The notes under the pieces: generated by a model
Told to the model about the DNA's origin: nothing
The model's input: the letters and a program-made list of their open reading frames with translations, nothing else
Database searches by the model: none
Part shown: piece by piece, positions 33,799 to 43,853 of the stretch
How positions within the stretch are numbered: the stretch's first letter is position 1
Layout: every line of letters starts with the position of its first letter
Source: an uncultured Chlamydiae bacterium
GTDB lineage: Bacteria > Chlamydiota > Chlamydiia > Chlamydiales > Rhabdochlamydiaceae
Direction of reading: 5' to 3'
Assembly (NCBI GenBank): GCA_903824495.1
Contig: CAIJXB010000051.1
Coordinates: 1-64,000 of the forward strand
Length of the DNA stretch: 64,000 nt
Position numbers and translations under genes: made by a program

Positions 33799-34908
33799 TT
33801 ATTTGACAATGGAGGCTTGCTCTTCATAAAGAGAAGTTCCACGTTTCTGGATCATAGCGCCCCCAAGACATCTTTCTTCTTGATAGAAGACGATGGATTG
33901 GCGGGGAGTGATCGCTCTTTGAGGATTTGTGAACCCTACATGAAGAAGTCCTTCTTCTATCTCTTCTACTACACACTCTTGCTCAGGTTGTCTGTATCTG
34001 ATTTTAGCTTTGCAAGAAAGAGGAAAAGAAGGAGCCTCTCCAACCCAACTGATGTCTGTAGCTCTGAGCGTGTAAGAATAAAGAGAAGGATGCTCTTCTC
34101 CTTGCGCTAAGTAGACGATGTTACGATCTGGGTCTTTATCAACCACAAACCAAGCATCGCCAGGTCCGCCAATGCCAAGACCTTTTCTTTGTCCGATAGT
34201 GTAGTAGGCCATCCCTTCGTGCTCTCCAACTTTTTTGCCATCCAAAGTTAGAAAGAGCCCTTTTTGATAAGGGATATACTGGCTGATAAACTCTTTGAAA
34301 TCTCGTTTGCCAATGAAGCAAATCCCTGTGCTGTCTTTTTTCTCAGCGGTCGCAAGGCCATGTTTTAAGGCCAAAGCCCGTACTTCTTTTTTAGGAAGAT
34401 GGCCGATGGGGAAGAGCACTTTTTCAAGGATCGGCTTTTTAAGAGTATAGAGAAAATAGGTTTGATCTTTGCCGGGATCAACTCCTTTAAGTAAGTGAGT
34501 GGTGTCTTTTTCTACCTGAGCGTAGTGGCCGGTTGCTAGAAAATCAGCCCCGATTTGCATCGCTTTTTTGAAAAAAAGATGGAATTTGATTTCCCTATTA
34601 CAAAGGATGTCGGGATTGGGTGTAAATCCTTTTTTGAGCTCATCTACAAAATGGGTAAAAACAAAGTCCCAGTATTCCTGGATGAAGTTGACGGAGTAAT
34701 AGGGGATTTGAAGGGTTTCGCATACCTTTACGACGTCTTCGAAATCTTTTGTAGCCGAGCAGGTCCCATCAGAGGTCTTTTCTTCCCAGTTCTTCATAAA
34801 AAGACCAATGACATTATACCCTTGCTCTTTTAAAAGAAGTGCTGAAACGGAAGAGTCTACCCCTCCTGACATCCCCACAACGACTGTCTTTTTTTGACTT
34901 TCCGACAT
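33799..34908 (-). CDS. mnmA: tRNA-specific 2-thiouridylase MnmA
   Basis: Makes s2U34 in tRNAs for Glu, Gln and Lys. The ATP pyrophosphatase loop SGGVDSS is at 14-20, and the two catalytic cysteines lie in NPDILCNREIKF and DSTGICFIGKRDF. The ATG at 34908 fits the family; the longer frame to 34944 does not. About 369 residues. It precedes clpC in Chlamydia too, but here an AAA ATPase gene lies between. Confidence 0.96.
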   Translation of the reverse strand: MSESQKKTVVVGMSGGVDSSVSALLLKEQGYNVIGLFMKNWEEKTSDGTCSATKDFEDVVKVCETLQIPYYSVNFIQEYWDFVFTHFVDELKKGFTPNPDILCNREIKFHLFFKKAMQIGADFLATGHYAQVEKDTTHLLKGVDPGKDQTYFLYTLKKPILEKVLFPIGHLPKKEVRALALKHGLATAEKKDSTGICFIGKRDFKEFISQYIPYQKGLFLTLDGKKVGEHEGMAYYTIGQRKGLGIGGPGDAWFVVDKDPDRNIVYLAQGEEHPSLYSYTLRATDISWVGEAPSFPLSCKAKIRYRQPEQECVVEEIEEGLLHVGFTNPQRAITPRQSIVFYQEERCLGGAMIQKRGTSLYEEQASIVK

Positions 34909-35010
34909 CTCTACCCTACTGATAAGGCAGACAGGATACACCATTTGCGGAAAATATGAAACAGATAGATTTTTTTAGGAAAAATCATATAAGTATTTTT
35001 TTAAAATAAG

Positions 35011-36381
35011 CTATTTTTCGGCGTTTTTAATAAGCCTATGGAGTTGCCCTAAAAGGTAGAATGGGATGGATAGTAGGGTGTATTCTAGGGGAGATCCGGA
35101 AGTGTCTTTTGTTTCTACGGGGCCCATTCTTGGAATGTCTGAATTAATCCTTATGGCGATCTTTTTCTTTTTTTCCTTCATAAAGCTGTGAAGGGATTTG
35201 AGAGTTCCTGTTGTACCAGCTTTTACCTCAATAGGAATGAGCTCATTTTCATGTTGAATGATGTAGTCAATTTCAGCTTTGGCTCCCTTTTTTCCTCTCT
35301 GCCAGTAATAAAGAGAAGGAGGAATATAGGCGGGCGTTATTGTGCGAAGGAGTTGCCCTGCTAGTTGCTCTGCCATGCCGCCGCTATTGATCATGGAGAT
35401 CTCTGAGATGGATCGCATTTGATGCAATGAAAGCCCCAGCGATGCGCCGCAAAGTCCGCAGTCCATTAGAATCATTTTGAAAAACTTCTCGTCAGCTTCA
35501 GCCCCTAGAGGCAATCCATTAGCAGATGTTGCCACAACTTGATGAGATATTCTGGCTTTAGAAAGTAAGTCAACGGCCTGTTTAAGAGAAATGGCAGCCA
35601 CGTCTGAGTTTGCATCTTTATAGACGAACTTTTTCCCGAGCTGGCGAGGAACTGAGCGCATTATATCTTCAAGTCGATCAATTGTAAGGCGTCCGCTATA
35701 TTTAGCGAAGTCATCTCTATAGGTTGAGAGTAGATCAAAATGGATCTGATTCACAAGGTTTGGATCTTTATCAGTTGCCCAAGAAGATACAGCCGCAGGC
35801 ATTCCTCCGACAATGAGATATTCTTTGATTCTATTCATGAGTTGCAGGTGGATGGCTTCCGGTATAGTGAGATTCCAATCATATCTTTGTAAATAAGAGC
35901 GGAGCTCACTTTCTCCCGTAGCATCTAAAAACTCCTCGAAAGATAGGGGTTCTAGATACAGGTAACCTATTCGGCCAACAGGCATACTAAATTCGTGTTT
36001 GGCCAAAGTAAAGTCTAATAAAGAGCCTGCTGCAATAACCGGGATCTGGGGCATATCTTCAGCAAACCATCTTAGTTTTTCTAGAAGATGGGGGGCTGCT
36101 TGAATTTCATCTAGAAACAAAATGGCCTTTGAAGGTTCAATTTTATTTCCTGTAGCAGCGGCAATGTTGACCATGATTTCTTTAGGATCATTAGACGAGA
36201 ACAAAGACTCCAAGTCTGGACGTCTTTCGAAGTTCAGTTCTATCAGTTTTCGCTCTTGAGAAGCTGCCAAATCTCGAATAAGCCAGGTTTTTCCAACTTG
36301 GCGGGCTCCTCGAATCACGAGTGGCTTTCGGGAGCTAGAGCTGAGCCAGTCGACTAAGAACGAGGTGCGATCACGCTTCAT
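35011..36381 (-). CDS. AAA ATPase with DUF4143 C-terminal domain
   Basis: The 456-residue protein has a Walker A loop GARQVGKTWL (about 25-34), Walker B AILFLDEIQAAP and the VIAAGSLLDF sensor, followed by a DUF4143 domain whose end (AEIDYIIQHENELIPIEVKA) looks like a PD-(D/E)xK nuclease-type D...ExK motif. Such proteins are widespread, mobile and poorly understood. It is inserted between mnmA and clpC, which are adjacent in Chlamydia, so it is probably a lateral gain. Confidence 0.88.
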   Translation of the reverse strand: MKRDRTSFLVDWLSSSSRKPLVIRGARQVGKTWLIRDLAASQERKLIELNFERRPDLESLFSSNDPKEIMVNIAAATGNKIEPSKAILFLDEIQAAPHLLEKLRWFAEDMPQIPVIAAGSLLDFTLAKHEFSMPVGRIGYLYLEPLSFEEFLDATGESELRSYLQRYDWNLTIPEAIHLQLMNRIKEYLIVGGMPAAVSSWATDKDPNLVNQIHFDLLSTYRDDFAKYSGRLTIDRLEDIMRSVPRQLGKKFVYKDANSDVAAISLKQAVDLLSKARISHQVVATSANGLPLGAEADEKFFKMILMDCGLCGASLGLSLHQMRSISEISMINSGGMAEQLAGQLLRTITPAYIPPSLYYWQRGKKGAKAEIDYIIQHENELIPIEVKAGTTGTLKSLHSFMKEKKKKIAIRINSDIPRMGPVETKDTSGSPLEYTLLSIPFYLLGQLHRLIKNAEK

Positions 36382-36570
36382 GGTTTTTTCCTTGTTTAAA
36401 TCTTATTTTATGGGTTTTTATTAATTAAGTCCACAAAAGAAGGGGTTCTTTTGTGAAGCTGCTTAACAAAAGTAGGGGTTGTTTAGTGGTCGAAGTAGGC
36501 TCTTTCAGGGGTTGTTTTTCTTTAAGCTGTTGGAGTTAAGTGATTTAGTGTTCTTTTTGGCGGAAAGACA

Positions 36571-36604
36571 AAAAGCCCTCTCCGGTGGGAGAGGGCTTTT
36601 AGTG
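36571..36604 (-). terminator. Terminator after clpC
   Basis: AAAAGCCCTCTCC (36571-36583) pairs perfectly with GGAGAGGGCTTTT (36588-36600) around GGTG. On the minus strand it follows the clpC stop (36611) and ends in a T-run. It may also stop transcripts from the other direction. Confidence 0.85.
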
Positions 36605-36610
36605 GGTTTT

Positions 36611-38839
36611 TTAAGGGTCTTTTTTCTCAGTAGAGGCTCCGACTAGCTCCGAAGTGGCATCTTCAACATCTTGGAAAACGAGCTTTTCGTTTTCACAGGT
36701 GACAAGCCAGTTGCCCCCTTTATCAGGATGCATTAAGAGCTGCTCGGCGAGAGGATCTTCTAGGTACTGCTCGATCACGCGGCGAAGAGGTCTTGCTCCC
36801 ATCTCAGGTTGGAACCCTTTGTCGACGAGGAAGTCTTTTGCTTTGGAATCTAGAGCGATCTTGATCTTTTTTCTAGCAAGACGCTTGCTGACTTTTGTAA
36901 CTTCGAGATCGATGACTTCCATAAGATGCGATTTATCAAGCGGTTTGAAGATGATTGTCCCATCTAAGCGGTTTAAGAATTCCGGCTTAAACGCTTTTTT
37001 AACGGCCGTATCGATCTTTTCTTGCATAGACTTGTAATCGATCATTCCTTCTGTCGCTGCAAAGCCCATCTCAGCAGATCTACGAATTAGATCGGCCCCG
37101 AGGTTCGATGTCATAATGACAATCGTGTTTTTAAAGTCGATCTTTCTACCAAAGGAGTCTGTCAGTTTTCCTTCTTCCAAAATTTGAAGCATGAGGTTCA
37201 TGACATCAGGGTGAGCCTTTTCCACTTCATCAAAAAGAACAACGCAATAAGGGCGCTGTCTTACTTGTTCTGTGAGCTGGCCGCCTTCTTCATGACCAAC
37301 ATATCCAGGAGGAGATCCTGTCATACGACTGATGGCAAATTTTTCCATGTACTCGGACATGTCAACTTGAATCAGCGCATCTTCGCCTCCAAACATTTGG
37401 ATTGCAAGCTGCTTAGCCATTAATGTTTTTCCAACACCTGTTGGTCCTAGGAATAGGAAAGCACCAATGGGTCTATTCGGATCTTTGATGTCAGCTTTAC
37501 TTCTGCGGATCGCTCTACAAACAGAACTTAGTGCGTCATCTTGACCGATGATTTTTCCTTTGAGGAGCTCTTCCATGCGGAGAACCTTGGCAGTTTCACC
37601 TTCTGTTAAACGAGTCAGAGGGATACCGGTTTGTTTTGCAATGATCGCTGCGACATCTTCTTCATCGACGACGACTTTTTGCTCTTCTTTTTTATTTTCC
37701 CACTCGACGATGATTCTTTCGAGCGTGTCTCTTAGATTCTTTTCTTTGTCTCTAAGGTTCGCTGCTTTTTCATACTCTTGAGAGCCGATCGCATCCTCTT
37801 TGGCAATGCGAAGCTTTTCAATGTCAGCTTCATACTTTGTAATATCTTGAGGCTGATGCATCATCGCAATGCGTGCTTTAGCTCCAGCTTCATCGATCAA
37901 GTCGATCGCTTTATCGGGAAGGAAACGCCCTGTGATGTAGCGATCAGAAAGATAGACAGCGCTTGTGATCGCATTATCTGTATAGATACACTTGTGATGC
38001 TCTTCATACTTAGCTTTAAGTCCCATCAAGATAGAATTGGATTCATCAATCGATGGAGGCGCTACAAGAATTTTTTGGAAGCGGCGCTCGAGCGCTGCAT
38101 CTTTTTCAATGTGCTTTCTATATTCATCGATGGTTGTTGCTCCAATACATTGGATCTCGCCACGTGATAAAGAAGGCTTTAAGATGTTAGAAGCATCGAT
38201 CGCTCCTTCTGCAGCTCCGGCTCCAACGATAGTATGAAGCTCGTCGATGAAAAGTAAAATGTTGCCATTTTTCTTGATCTCGTCCATGACAGCTTTGATA
38301 CGCTCTTCAAACTGTCCTCGGTATTTTGTTCCGGCGATCATCAAAGTAAGGTCCAAAGAGATCAATCTCTTTTTAGAGAGGTGATCTGGAACTTCTCCTT
38401 TAACAATAGCTTGAGCAAGGCCTTCAACAATTGCTGTTTTTCCAACGCCCGCTTCTCCGATAAGAACAGGGTTGTTCTTGCGGCGTCTGCATAAGATAAG
38501 AATTAGTCTTTCCACTTCTTCTTTTCTGCCGATCACAGGATCTAATTTTCCTTCTTTGCAAAGCTCTGTCAGATCATGACCATACGCTTTAAGCGCAGGC
38601 ATCTTTTCAATGGAACCTGTTTTATCTTGAGCTTTGGACGAAGAGGAGGTGCTTCCACCTGACATTCCCATCGGAGGAAGTTGCAGATTAAAACTTTCAA
38701 GTTCTTTTAAAACTTCTTTGCGGATGTCTTTTAAGTTGATGTTGAGGTTTTCAAGAACTTGCGCAGCAACCCCGTCGCTTTGTCTTAAAAGAGCTAAAAG
38801 AAGATGCTCAGTTCCCACATAGTTATGGTTGAGGCTCAT
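36611..38839 (-). CDS. clpC: ClpC ATPase, main part after a frameshift
   Basis: This frame carries the second Clp N repeat ([20 protein letters not shown]), both AAA modules ([15 protein letters not shown] and [15 protein letters not shown] as Walker [15 protein letters not shown] as Walker B), the middle UVR-containing coiled coil and the ClpB-type D2 end. The ATG at 38839 is an internal Met; the frame stays open to the A8 run at 38867-38874. ClpC is the Hsp100 unfoldase that feeds ClpP. Joined with the upstream fragment it gives 838 residues, close to the chlamydial norm of about 850. Confidence 0.93.
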   Translation of the reverse strand: MSLNHNYVGTEHLLLALLRQSDGVAAQVLENLNINLKDIRKEVLKELESFNLQLPPMGMSGGSTSSSSKAQDKTGSIEKMPALKAYGHDLTELCKEGKLDPVIGRKEEVERLILILCRRRKNNPVLIGEAGVGKTAIVEGLAQAIVKGEVPDHLSKKRLISLDLTLMIAGTKYRGQFEERIKAVMDEIKKNGNILLFIDELHTIVGAGAAEGAIDASNILKPSLSRGEIQCIGATTIDEYRKHIEKDAALERRFQKILVAPPSIDESNSILMGLKAKYEEHHKCIYTDNAITSAVYLSDRYITGRFLPDKAIDLIDEAGAKARIAMMHQPQDITKYEADIEKLRIAKEDAIGSQEYEKAANLRDKEKNLRDTLERIIVEWENKKEEQKVVVDEEDVAAIIAKQTGIPLTRLTEGETAKVLRMEELLKGKIIGQDDALSSVCRAIRRSKADIKDPNRPIGAFLFLGPTGVGKTLMAKQLAIQMFGGEDALIQVDMSEYMEKFAISRMTGSPPGYVGHEEGGQLTEQVRQRPYCVVLFDEVEKAHPDVMNLMLQILEEGKLTDSFGRKIDFKNTIVIMTSNLGADLIRRSAEMGFAATEGMIDYKSMQEKIDTAVKKAFKPEFLNRLDGTIIFKPLDKSHLMEVIDLEVTKVSKRLARKKIKIALDSKAKDFLVDKGFQPEMGARPLRRVIEQYLEDPLAEQLLMHPDKGGNWLVTCENEKLVFQDVEDATSELVGASTEKKDP

Positions 38840-38858
38840 GGCCTCTTCGTTAGCATAT

Positions 38859-39128
38859 TCAAAAACTTTTTTTTACTTTTCCGGTAAGGGCAGGATCTCC
38901 GTAGACTTGGATCTCAGGTCCGAAACCGACGAGCCTTTCCACTTCGGATCTAACGGCTTCATAGTCAAGGTTGAGGTTCCTGAGGACGTTTACGGCGATG
39001 CCTTGACCTAGTTTAAGTAGACCGAGGAGAACGTGCTCTGTTCCTAAATAGTTGTGATTGAGGCGTTGAGCTTCTTTTTTTGCGAGCTTAATGACCTGCT
39101 TGGCGCGATTTGTGAACTTGTCAAACAT
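38859..39128 (-). CDS. clpC: ClpC N-terminal fragment before a frameshift
   Basis: Begins [20 protein letters not shown], the ClpC start, and holds the first Clp N repeat ([15 protein letters not shown]). It ends GKVKKSF with a stop because the A-run is 8 long (T8 at 38867-38874 on the plus strand). With 7 A the protein would continue [20 protein letters not shown] straight into the next part. All other sequence is intact, so this is either a base-call error, a fresh mutation or a slippery site. Confidence 0.92.
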   Translation of the reverse strand: MFDKFTNRAKQVIKLAKKEAQRLNHNYLGTEHVLLGLLKLGQGIAVNVLRNLNLDYEAVRSEVERLVGFGPEIQVYGDPALTGKVKKSF

Positions 39129-39277
39129 GGGTTTTCCTTCGGTTATCTATGTAGTAGTAGCTAACTCTCTTTTTTACAAATTGGGGAATCTTTAGCAACT
39201 TTTTTTTCATTTTTTCCGTTTTTGCATAAAAAGAAGCAAACGATTAAAATAGCGGTTTTTGAAAAGGATTTTTTGTC

Positions 39278-39994
39278 ATGGACTGGAAAATCATAGAGAC
39301 AAAGCCAAAAAACGCCGTAGAGATCATGCAAAAAGATCGAGATCTTTTAGATCAGATCCATCTTGAGCATGCTCCCATCCTACACCTATATGAGTGGAAG
39401 GGCCCTAGTGTAACCTATGGCCATTTTTTAGATCCACTTGAGTTTTTTTCTTTACAAGGGGTAGAAAAGGAGGGGATAACTCTCGCTAAAAGGCCGACCG
39501 GAGGGGGGATTATTTTCCATCTTTGGGATTTTGCCTTTTCAGTCTTAGTTCCTGCCACCCACCACGGCTACAGCCAAAACACCTTGGAAAACTATGCCTA
39601 TATTAATGAGGCGGTCTTAGCGGCTGTTCAAGAGTTCTTGCAAATCAAGGGGGGAGCGGAGCTCACGCCCCAAGATGGAGAGCTCATGGGATTCGGTGCT
39701 CAACATTTTTGTATGGCAAAACCAACCAAATATGATGTAATGGTCGGAGGCAAAAAAGTAGCCGGGGCAGCGCAAAGAAAGACAAAAGAGGGGTTTTTAC
39801 ACCAGGGAAGCATCAGCCTTATGATGCCATCTAGACAAATTCTAGAAACCGTGCTACTTCCAGAGCTTATGGTTGCTCACGCCATGGATTTTTTTACATA
39901 CCCCCTTTTAAAAGGGCAAACAGATGAGGCAAGCCTAAGCTTTGCACGCAAGCAGATCAAAGAGCTACTCAAACAACATTTAACGAAGAGATAG
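39278..39994 (+). CDS. lplA: Lipoate-protein ligase A family protein
   Basis: The 238-residue protein of the BPL/LplA/LipB fold has RPTGGGIIFH (the RRxxGGGxVxH lipoyl-AMP motif) at about 72-81 and the Lys motif GGKKVAGAAQRKT near 156-168. It attaches lipoate, probably scavenged from the host, to E2 subunits and GcvH. It diverges from clpC; the order clpC-lplA is the same in Chlamydia. proS follows after 10 bases. Confidence 0.92.
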   Translation: MDWKIIETKPKNAVEIMQKDRDLLDQIHLEHAPILHLYEWKGPSVTYGHFLDPLEFFSLQGVEKEGITLAKRPTGGGIIFHLWDFAFSVLVPATHHGYSQNTLENYAYINEAVLAAVQEFLQIKGGAELTPQDGELMGFGAQHFCMAKPTKYDVMVGGKKVAGAAQRKTKEGFLHQGSISLMMPSRQILETVLLPELMVAHAMDFFTYPLLKGQTDEASLSFARKQIKELLKQHLTKR

Positions 39995-40004
39995 ATTTTA
40001 AAAA

Positions 40005-41519
40005 ATGACACAACATGCGATTCAGCCGACACGTGGAGAAAATTACCCAGAGTGGTATCAACAAGTTATAAAAGCAGCAGATCTTGCAGAGCACTCACCT
40101 GTAAGAGGGTGCATGGTCATCAAGCCTTGGGGATACGCTCTTTGGGAGAACATGCAAAGAGTTCTCGATACAAAGTTTAAAGAAACAGGACATCAAAACG
40201 CGTATTTTCCTCTTTTTATTCCTTTAAGCTTTTTAGAAAAAGAAGCGGCTCACGTTGACGGGTTTGCAAAAGAATGCGCTGTTGTCACTCATCATAGACT
40301 CGAAAAGAATGCACAAGGAAAACTCGTGCCAGCAGGGGAGCTTGAAGAGCCACTCGTCATTAGACCAACGTCAGAAACGATCATCGGAGAGATGTTTTCC
40401 AAGTGGATTGATTCCTATCGAGACCTTCCTCTTTTGATCAATCAGTGGGCAAATGTTGTAAGATGGGAAATGAGAACAAGGCTTTTTCTTCGCACCACAG
40501 AGTTTTTGTGGCAAGAAGGGCACACGGCTCATGCAACGCAAGCGGAAGCCGAAGAAGAAACAGAAAAGATGCTTGGTATTTATGAGGAATTTGCAAGGGT
40601 CTACCTTGCCATTCCTGTGATCCCTGGCGAAAAAACACCATCTGAGCGTTTTCCTGGAGCTGTAGCGACATATACTATTGAAGCGATGATGCAAGATCGC
40701 AAAGCTCTGCAATCAGGCACTTCTCACTTTTTAGGACAAAGCTTTGCAAAAGCATCCGATATCTCTTTTAGAGCAGCGGATGGAAGCGTTCAACATGTAT
40801 GGACAACTTCTTGGGGCGTGACGACTCGAATGATCGGAGCCTTGGTCATGGCCCACAGTGATGACGATGGGCTAGTCCTTCCTCCCCGCATTGCTTCTTC
40901 GCACATTGTAATTGTTCCCGTGATCCATAAAGAAGAGACAAAAGCTGATGTTTTAGCTTATTGTAATACTCTTGCAAAAGAGCTACGCACTATCCAGTAT
41001 TACGGGCGTGGCCTTCATGTAACGGTCGATGAAAGAGACATGAGAGGTGGTGAAAAGGCTTGGGGCTGGATTAAAAAAGGTGTTCCTATCCGTATTGAAA
41101 TAGGACCTCGCGATATGGCAGCTGGAAAGATCTGTGTGATGAGAAGAGATAAACCGCATAAAGAGCAAACTCTTTATGCAAAAGAAGAATTTATATCTCA
41201 AGTTGTTCCAATTCTTGATGAGATCCACGATGGGATCTATGAAAAAGCGTTGAGCTTCCGCAATGCGCACACACATAAGATCGATAGCAAAGAAGAGTTT
41301 TATAAATTTTTCACTCCAAAAAATGCAGAGCAACCAGAGATCCATGCAGGATTTGCTCTTTGTCATTGGAGTGGAGATCCAGAAGTAGAAGAACAAGTCA
41401 AAAAAGATTTGAATGTAACCATTAGGTGTATTCCACTAGATTCTAAGGAAGAGATAGGCACATGTGTCATTAGTGGGAAGAAGAGTATGCGAAGAGTGAT
41501 TTTTGCAAAGTCGTACTAA
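40005..41519 (+). CDS. proS: Prolyl-tRNA synthetase, archaeal/eukaryotic-type short form
   Basis: Class II synthetase of 504 residues. Motif 2 lies around NQWANVVRWEMRTRLFLRTTEFLWQEGH (partly quoted), and the TSETIIGEMFSKW and GTSHFLGQSFAKA segments match ProRS. It lacks the about 180-residue INS editing domain of bacterial ProRS and ends with the C-terminal extension and Tyr (FAKSY) found in the archaeal/eukaryotic class, with partial zinc Cys (ALCHW, TIRC, GTCVISGK). Chlamydia trachomatis, as I recall, has the bacterial long form. Confidence 0.94.
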   Translation: MTQHAIQPTRGENYPEWYQQVIKAADLAEHSPVRGCMVIKPWGYALWENMQRVLDTKFKETGHQNAYFPLFIPLSFLEKEAAHVDGFAKECAVVTHHRLEKNAQGKLVPAGELEEPLVIRPTSETIIGEMFSKWIDSYRDLPLLINQWANVVRWEMRTRLFLRTTEFLWQEGHTAHATQAEAEEETEKMLGIYEEFARVYLAIPVIPGEKTPSERFPGAVATYTIEAMMQDRKALQSGTSHFLGQSFAKASDISFRAADGSVQHVWTTSWGVTTRMIGALVMAHSDDDGLVLPPRIASSHIVIVPVIHKEETKADVLAYCNTLAKELRTIQYYGRGLHVTVDERDMRGGEKAWGWIKKGVPIRIEIGPRDMAAGKICVMRRDKPHKEQTLYAKEEFISQVVPILDEIHDGIYEKALSFRNAHTHKIDSKEEFYKFFTPKNAEQPEIHAGFALCHWSGDPEVEEQVKKDLNVTIRCIPLDSKEEIGTCVISGKKSMRRVIFAKSY

Positions 41520-41555
41520 ATAGCAATTTAACACAATTTAAGGGAACTCAATTTC

Positions 41556-43853
41556 ATGCTTACGTTTTTTCGAAAATACCAAAAAGCATTTTTTATTTTT
41601 ACAACCACAATCATTGTGGTTTCTTTCTTGTTTTTCGGTGTAGCAGGCTCTATGGGCGGCGCCCCTGAAGTAAAAGAAGTTCCTCTTGTAAAAGCTATTG
41701 ATGGTTCTACGGTCTCCGTACAAAAGCTTCAAAGAATGGTTCACTTTCTATCTTCAAGTCAACTCGATCTAAAAGATGACAAAACAGGATCCATCAACTT
41801 GCTTAACGATGGAGTCCTTGAAAAGCAATTTCTAGGAGCTCCTTTGGGTAGATTGCTTGCAGAAAAAATCTCTTTAGAGATTGAAAAGGACATAAAACAA
41901 ACAATAGAAAAAGCTGCGAGTTTTCAACCTTATCGATATGCGGGCGCTCCTTTTGTTTCTTCAGAATCAATATGGGCCCAGTTTGCTCCTGAGAGCACAA
42001 AGATTGTAGGGGAGCTCATGACTCATGCTTCTTCTTTATCTCCACTTAAAAAATTTGATCTTCTCTCTCAAGGATATTTAGGGCATCAAGCAGTGCCCTC
42101 AACATTCATTAGAAAAGTGCTCTCTTATCAAGCTCAGCAAATGGGGCTAACAGAGCAAGATCCAGCGCTAGCTTATGCAGACGTTTCTTTAATGGGCCTG
42201 CATTCGGCTAAAGATTGGCTTGGAGAGTCTTATTTAAGGGCAGCAGCTCAAGTGATCATCAATGGAGCGGCTTCTGCTAAAAGGCTTGGCCACAGCGTAT
42301 CAACGCAGGAAGCTAGAGATGCTATGGTATCGAATGTTAAAAAAGCAGCAGAGCTGCTTTCTCAAGAAACCAACGCTCAAACCAACTTCTATCAGATCTT
42401 TTTAAACCAAGTCAGAAATCTTGGGATGAATGAAGCTGAGTGCATCGATCTTTGGAAAGAGATCGCTTTGTTTCAAAAGTTTTTTGGGTCGCAAAATTTG
42501 GATTTTAAAAATCTTCCGGAGCTACAAAACATCTCTAGGAGCCAAGCTCTCGTTGAAAAATACAGCCTTCCCTCGTCGCTGCAGTTTAAAGACTTTGTTT
42601 CCTTTATGAAGCTTCAAATTTATGCTGATGCGGTTTCTGCAAAAAAACGCTCTAAAGAAGGGCTTCTAGAGCTTCCGACAGAACTTCTTTCTCTTGCTGA
42701 AATTGAAAGAAAAGCGCCTGAGCTTGTGCAAAGAGACTACGTACTTGAGTATGCGGAACTTGATGTGAAAAAAGCAGCTTCTCAAATAGGTCTTAAAGAA
42801 ACATGGAACTATCAGACGCAAGATGAAGGTTGGAATAAGCTTAGGAAGCAATATCCTGCTCTTAAATCCGCAGAGACAAAAGAAGAGAGATTTGCAGCAC
42901 TTGAAGCATTAGGTCCTAAGCAGCGTCTAGAAATGGACAAATTTTCTAGAGAACAAATTCTTTTTGGTAGCAAAGACAGGATCCAAAAAGAACTTGCTTT
43001 AGCCAAACAAGAAGTGCGCTCTTTTGGGGTCAGCTCTAAAGGGACTGAATTGCCATTTAAAATAGCGGACATGCAAGCTCTAGTGAGTCTTTTAGAAGTA
43101 GCTCCTTTAAAAGGATCTCAAGATGCAGTGCAAGAAAAGCTTAATTGCTACACATCAGACCAGCAGCATTTTTATAAAATTTCAGTAGTGGAGCGCTCAC
43201 CTTTTAAAAAGATCCAAACTTTTGCTGAAGCAAATGCATCTGGCGCGCTGCGCCACATGCTCGACAAAAAGCTAGAAGACTCTTATTTTGAAGTGAGAAG
43301 AAAAGATCCAGCTCCTTATATGAAAAAAGATGGCACTTGGAAGGCCCTTTCTGAAGTAAAAGAAAAGGTGGGCTTTGTAGTTTTTGCTCCTGTTTTGAAG
43401 GCAATTGCAGCTGAGTATCAAGCTGTATATGGCAAAGAGCCTTCTAAAGAGCAACTAGACTCAACTGACTTCTACGTACAAAATTGGATGCTAGCTTCTC
43501 TTAAAGATTCTTTAGCTAAGATGCAAAGCGGGAATTTAGAAAAACCAAAATCAGATCTTGAAGGCCAGTGGCAGCTCACTTCTAAGCAAGAAACTTTAGC
43601 TCAAAAAGACTACGAGTCTTTAGCTTCAGTGAACTTTGTAGAAGGGACTTGGTCTCCTATTGTTTCTCTAACGCATGGCAAACCTTGCTTTTTTAAAATC
43701 CTTCAAAAGCTAGAGTCTGTAGCTCCATCTCAAGAGGAAATAGAGAAGGTCACAGCTCCTATGAGAAGAGAAGCTGAAAAGAAGCTCTTTGAGCAGCTCT
43801 TTTCTGAAATGCAAACTAAAAAGGCAATCGTTTTTCAGGTGCCAACAGCATGA
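41556..43853 (+). CDS. PpiD/SurA_N-type periplasmic folding factor, membrane anchored
   Basis: The 765-residue protein has a single N-terminal membrane segment followed by a short periplasmic linker (FFIFTTTIIVVSFLFFGVAG), the layout of PpiD. The rest is helical and lysine-rich with SurA_N-like features (EARDAMVSNVKKAAELLSQE). I see no canonical parvulin (rotamase) catalytic core, so it is more likely a chaperone than an isomerase. Length exceeds PpiD (about 620). It overlaps the next gene by 4 bases. Confidence 0.65.
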   Translation: MLTFFRKYQKAFFIFTTTIIVVSFLFFGVAGSMGGAPEVKEVPLVKAIDGSTVSVQKLQRMVHFLSSSQLDLKDDKTGSINLLNDGVLEKQFLGAPLGRLLAEKISLEIEKDIKQTIEKAASFQPYRYAGAPFVSSESIWAQFAPESTKIVGELMTHASSLSPLKKFDLLSQGYLGHQAVPSTFIRKVLSYQAQQMGLTEQDPALAYADVSLMGLHSAKDWLGESYLRAAAQVIINGAASAKRLGHSVSTQEARDAMVSNVKKAAELLSQETNAQTNFYQIFLNQVRNLGMNEAECIDLWKEIALFQKFFGSQNLDFKNLPELQNISRSQALVEKYSLPSSLQFKDFVSFMKLQIYADAVSAKKRSKEGLLELPTELLSLAEIERKAPELVQRDYVLEYAELDVKKAASQIGLKETWNYQTQDEGWNKLRKQYPALKSAETKEERFAALEALGPKQRLEMDKFSREQILFGSKDRIQKELALAKQEVRSFGVSSKGTELPFKIADMQALVSLLEVAPLKGSQDAVQEKLNCYTSDQQHFYKISVVERSPFKKIQTFAEANASGALRHMLDKKLEDSYFEVRRKDPAPYMKKDGTWKALSEVKEKVGFVVFAPVLKAIAAEYQAVYGKEPSKEQLDSTDFYVQNWMLASLKDSLAKMQSGNLEKPKSDLEGQWQLTSKQETLAQKDYESLASVNFVEGTWSPIVSLTHGKPCFFKILQKLESVAPSQEEIEKVTAPMRREAEKKLFEQLFSEMQTKKAIVFQVPTA

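Noticed and set aside
36654..38237. Several plus-strand frames across clpC
   Set aside because: All are shadows of the clpC coding strand and are rich in Ser, Cys and Arg as expected for complements.
36611..39128. Two separate Clp proteins (a small N-domain protein plus a ClpC)
   Set aside because: The fragments join perfectly by removing one A, and the second has no ribosome site before its ATG.
39129..39277. CIRCE-type heat-shock operator in front of clpC
   Set aside because: No TTAGCACTC-N9-GAGTGCTAA pattern is present in the clpC-lplA gap; only AT-rich sequence is seen.
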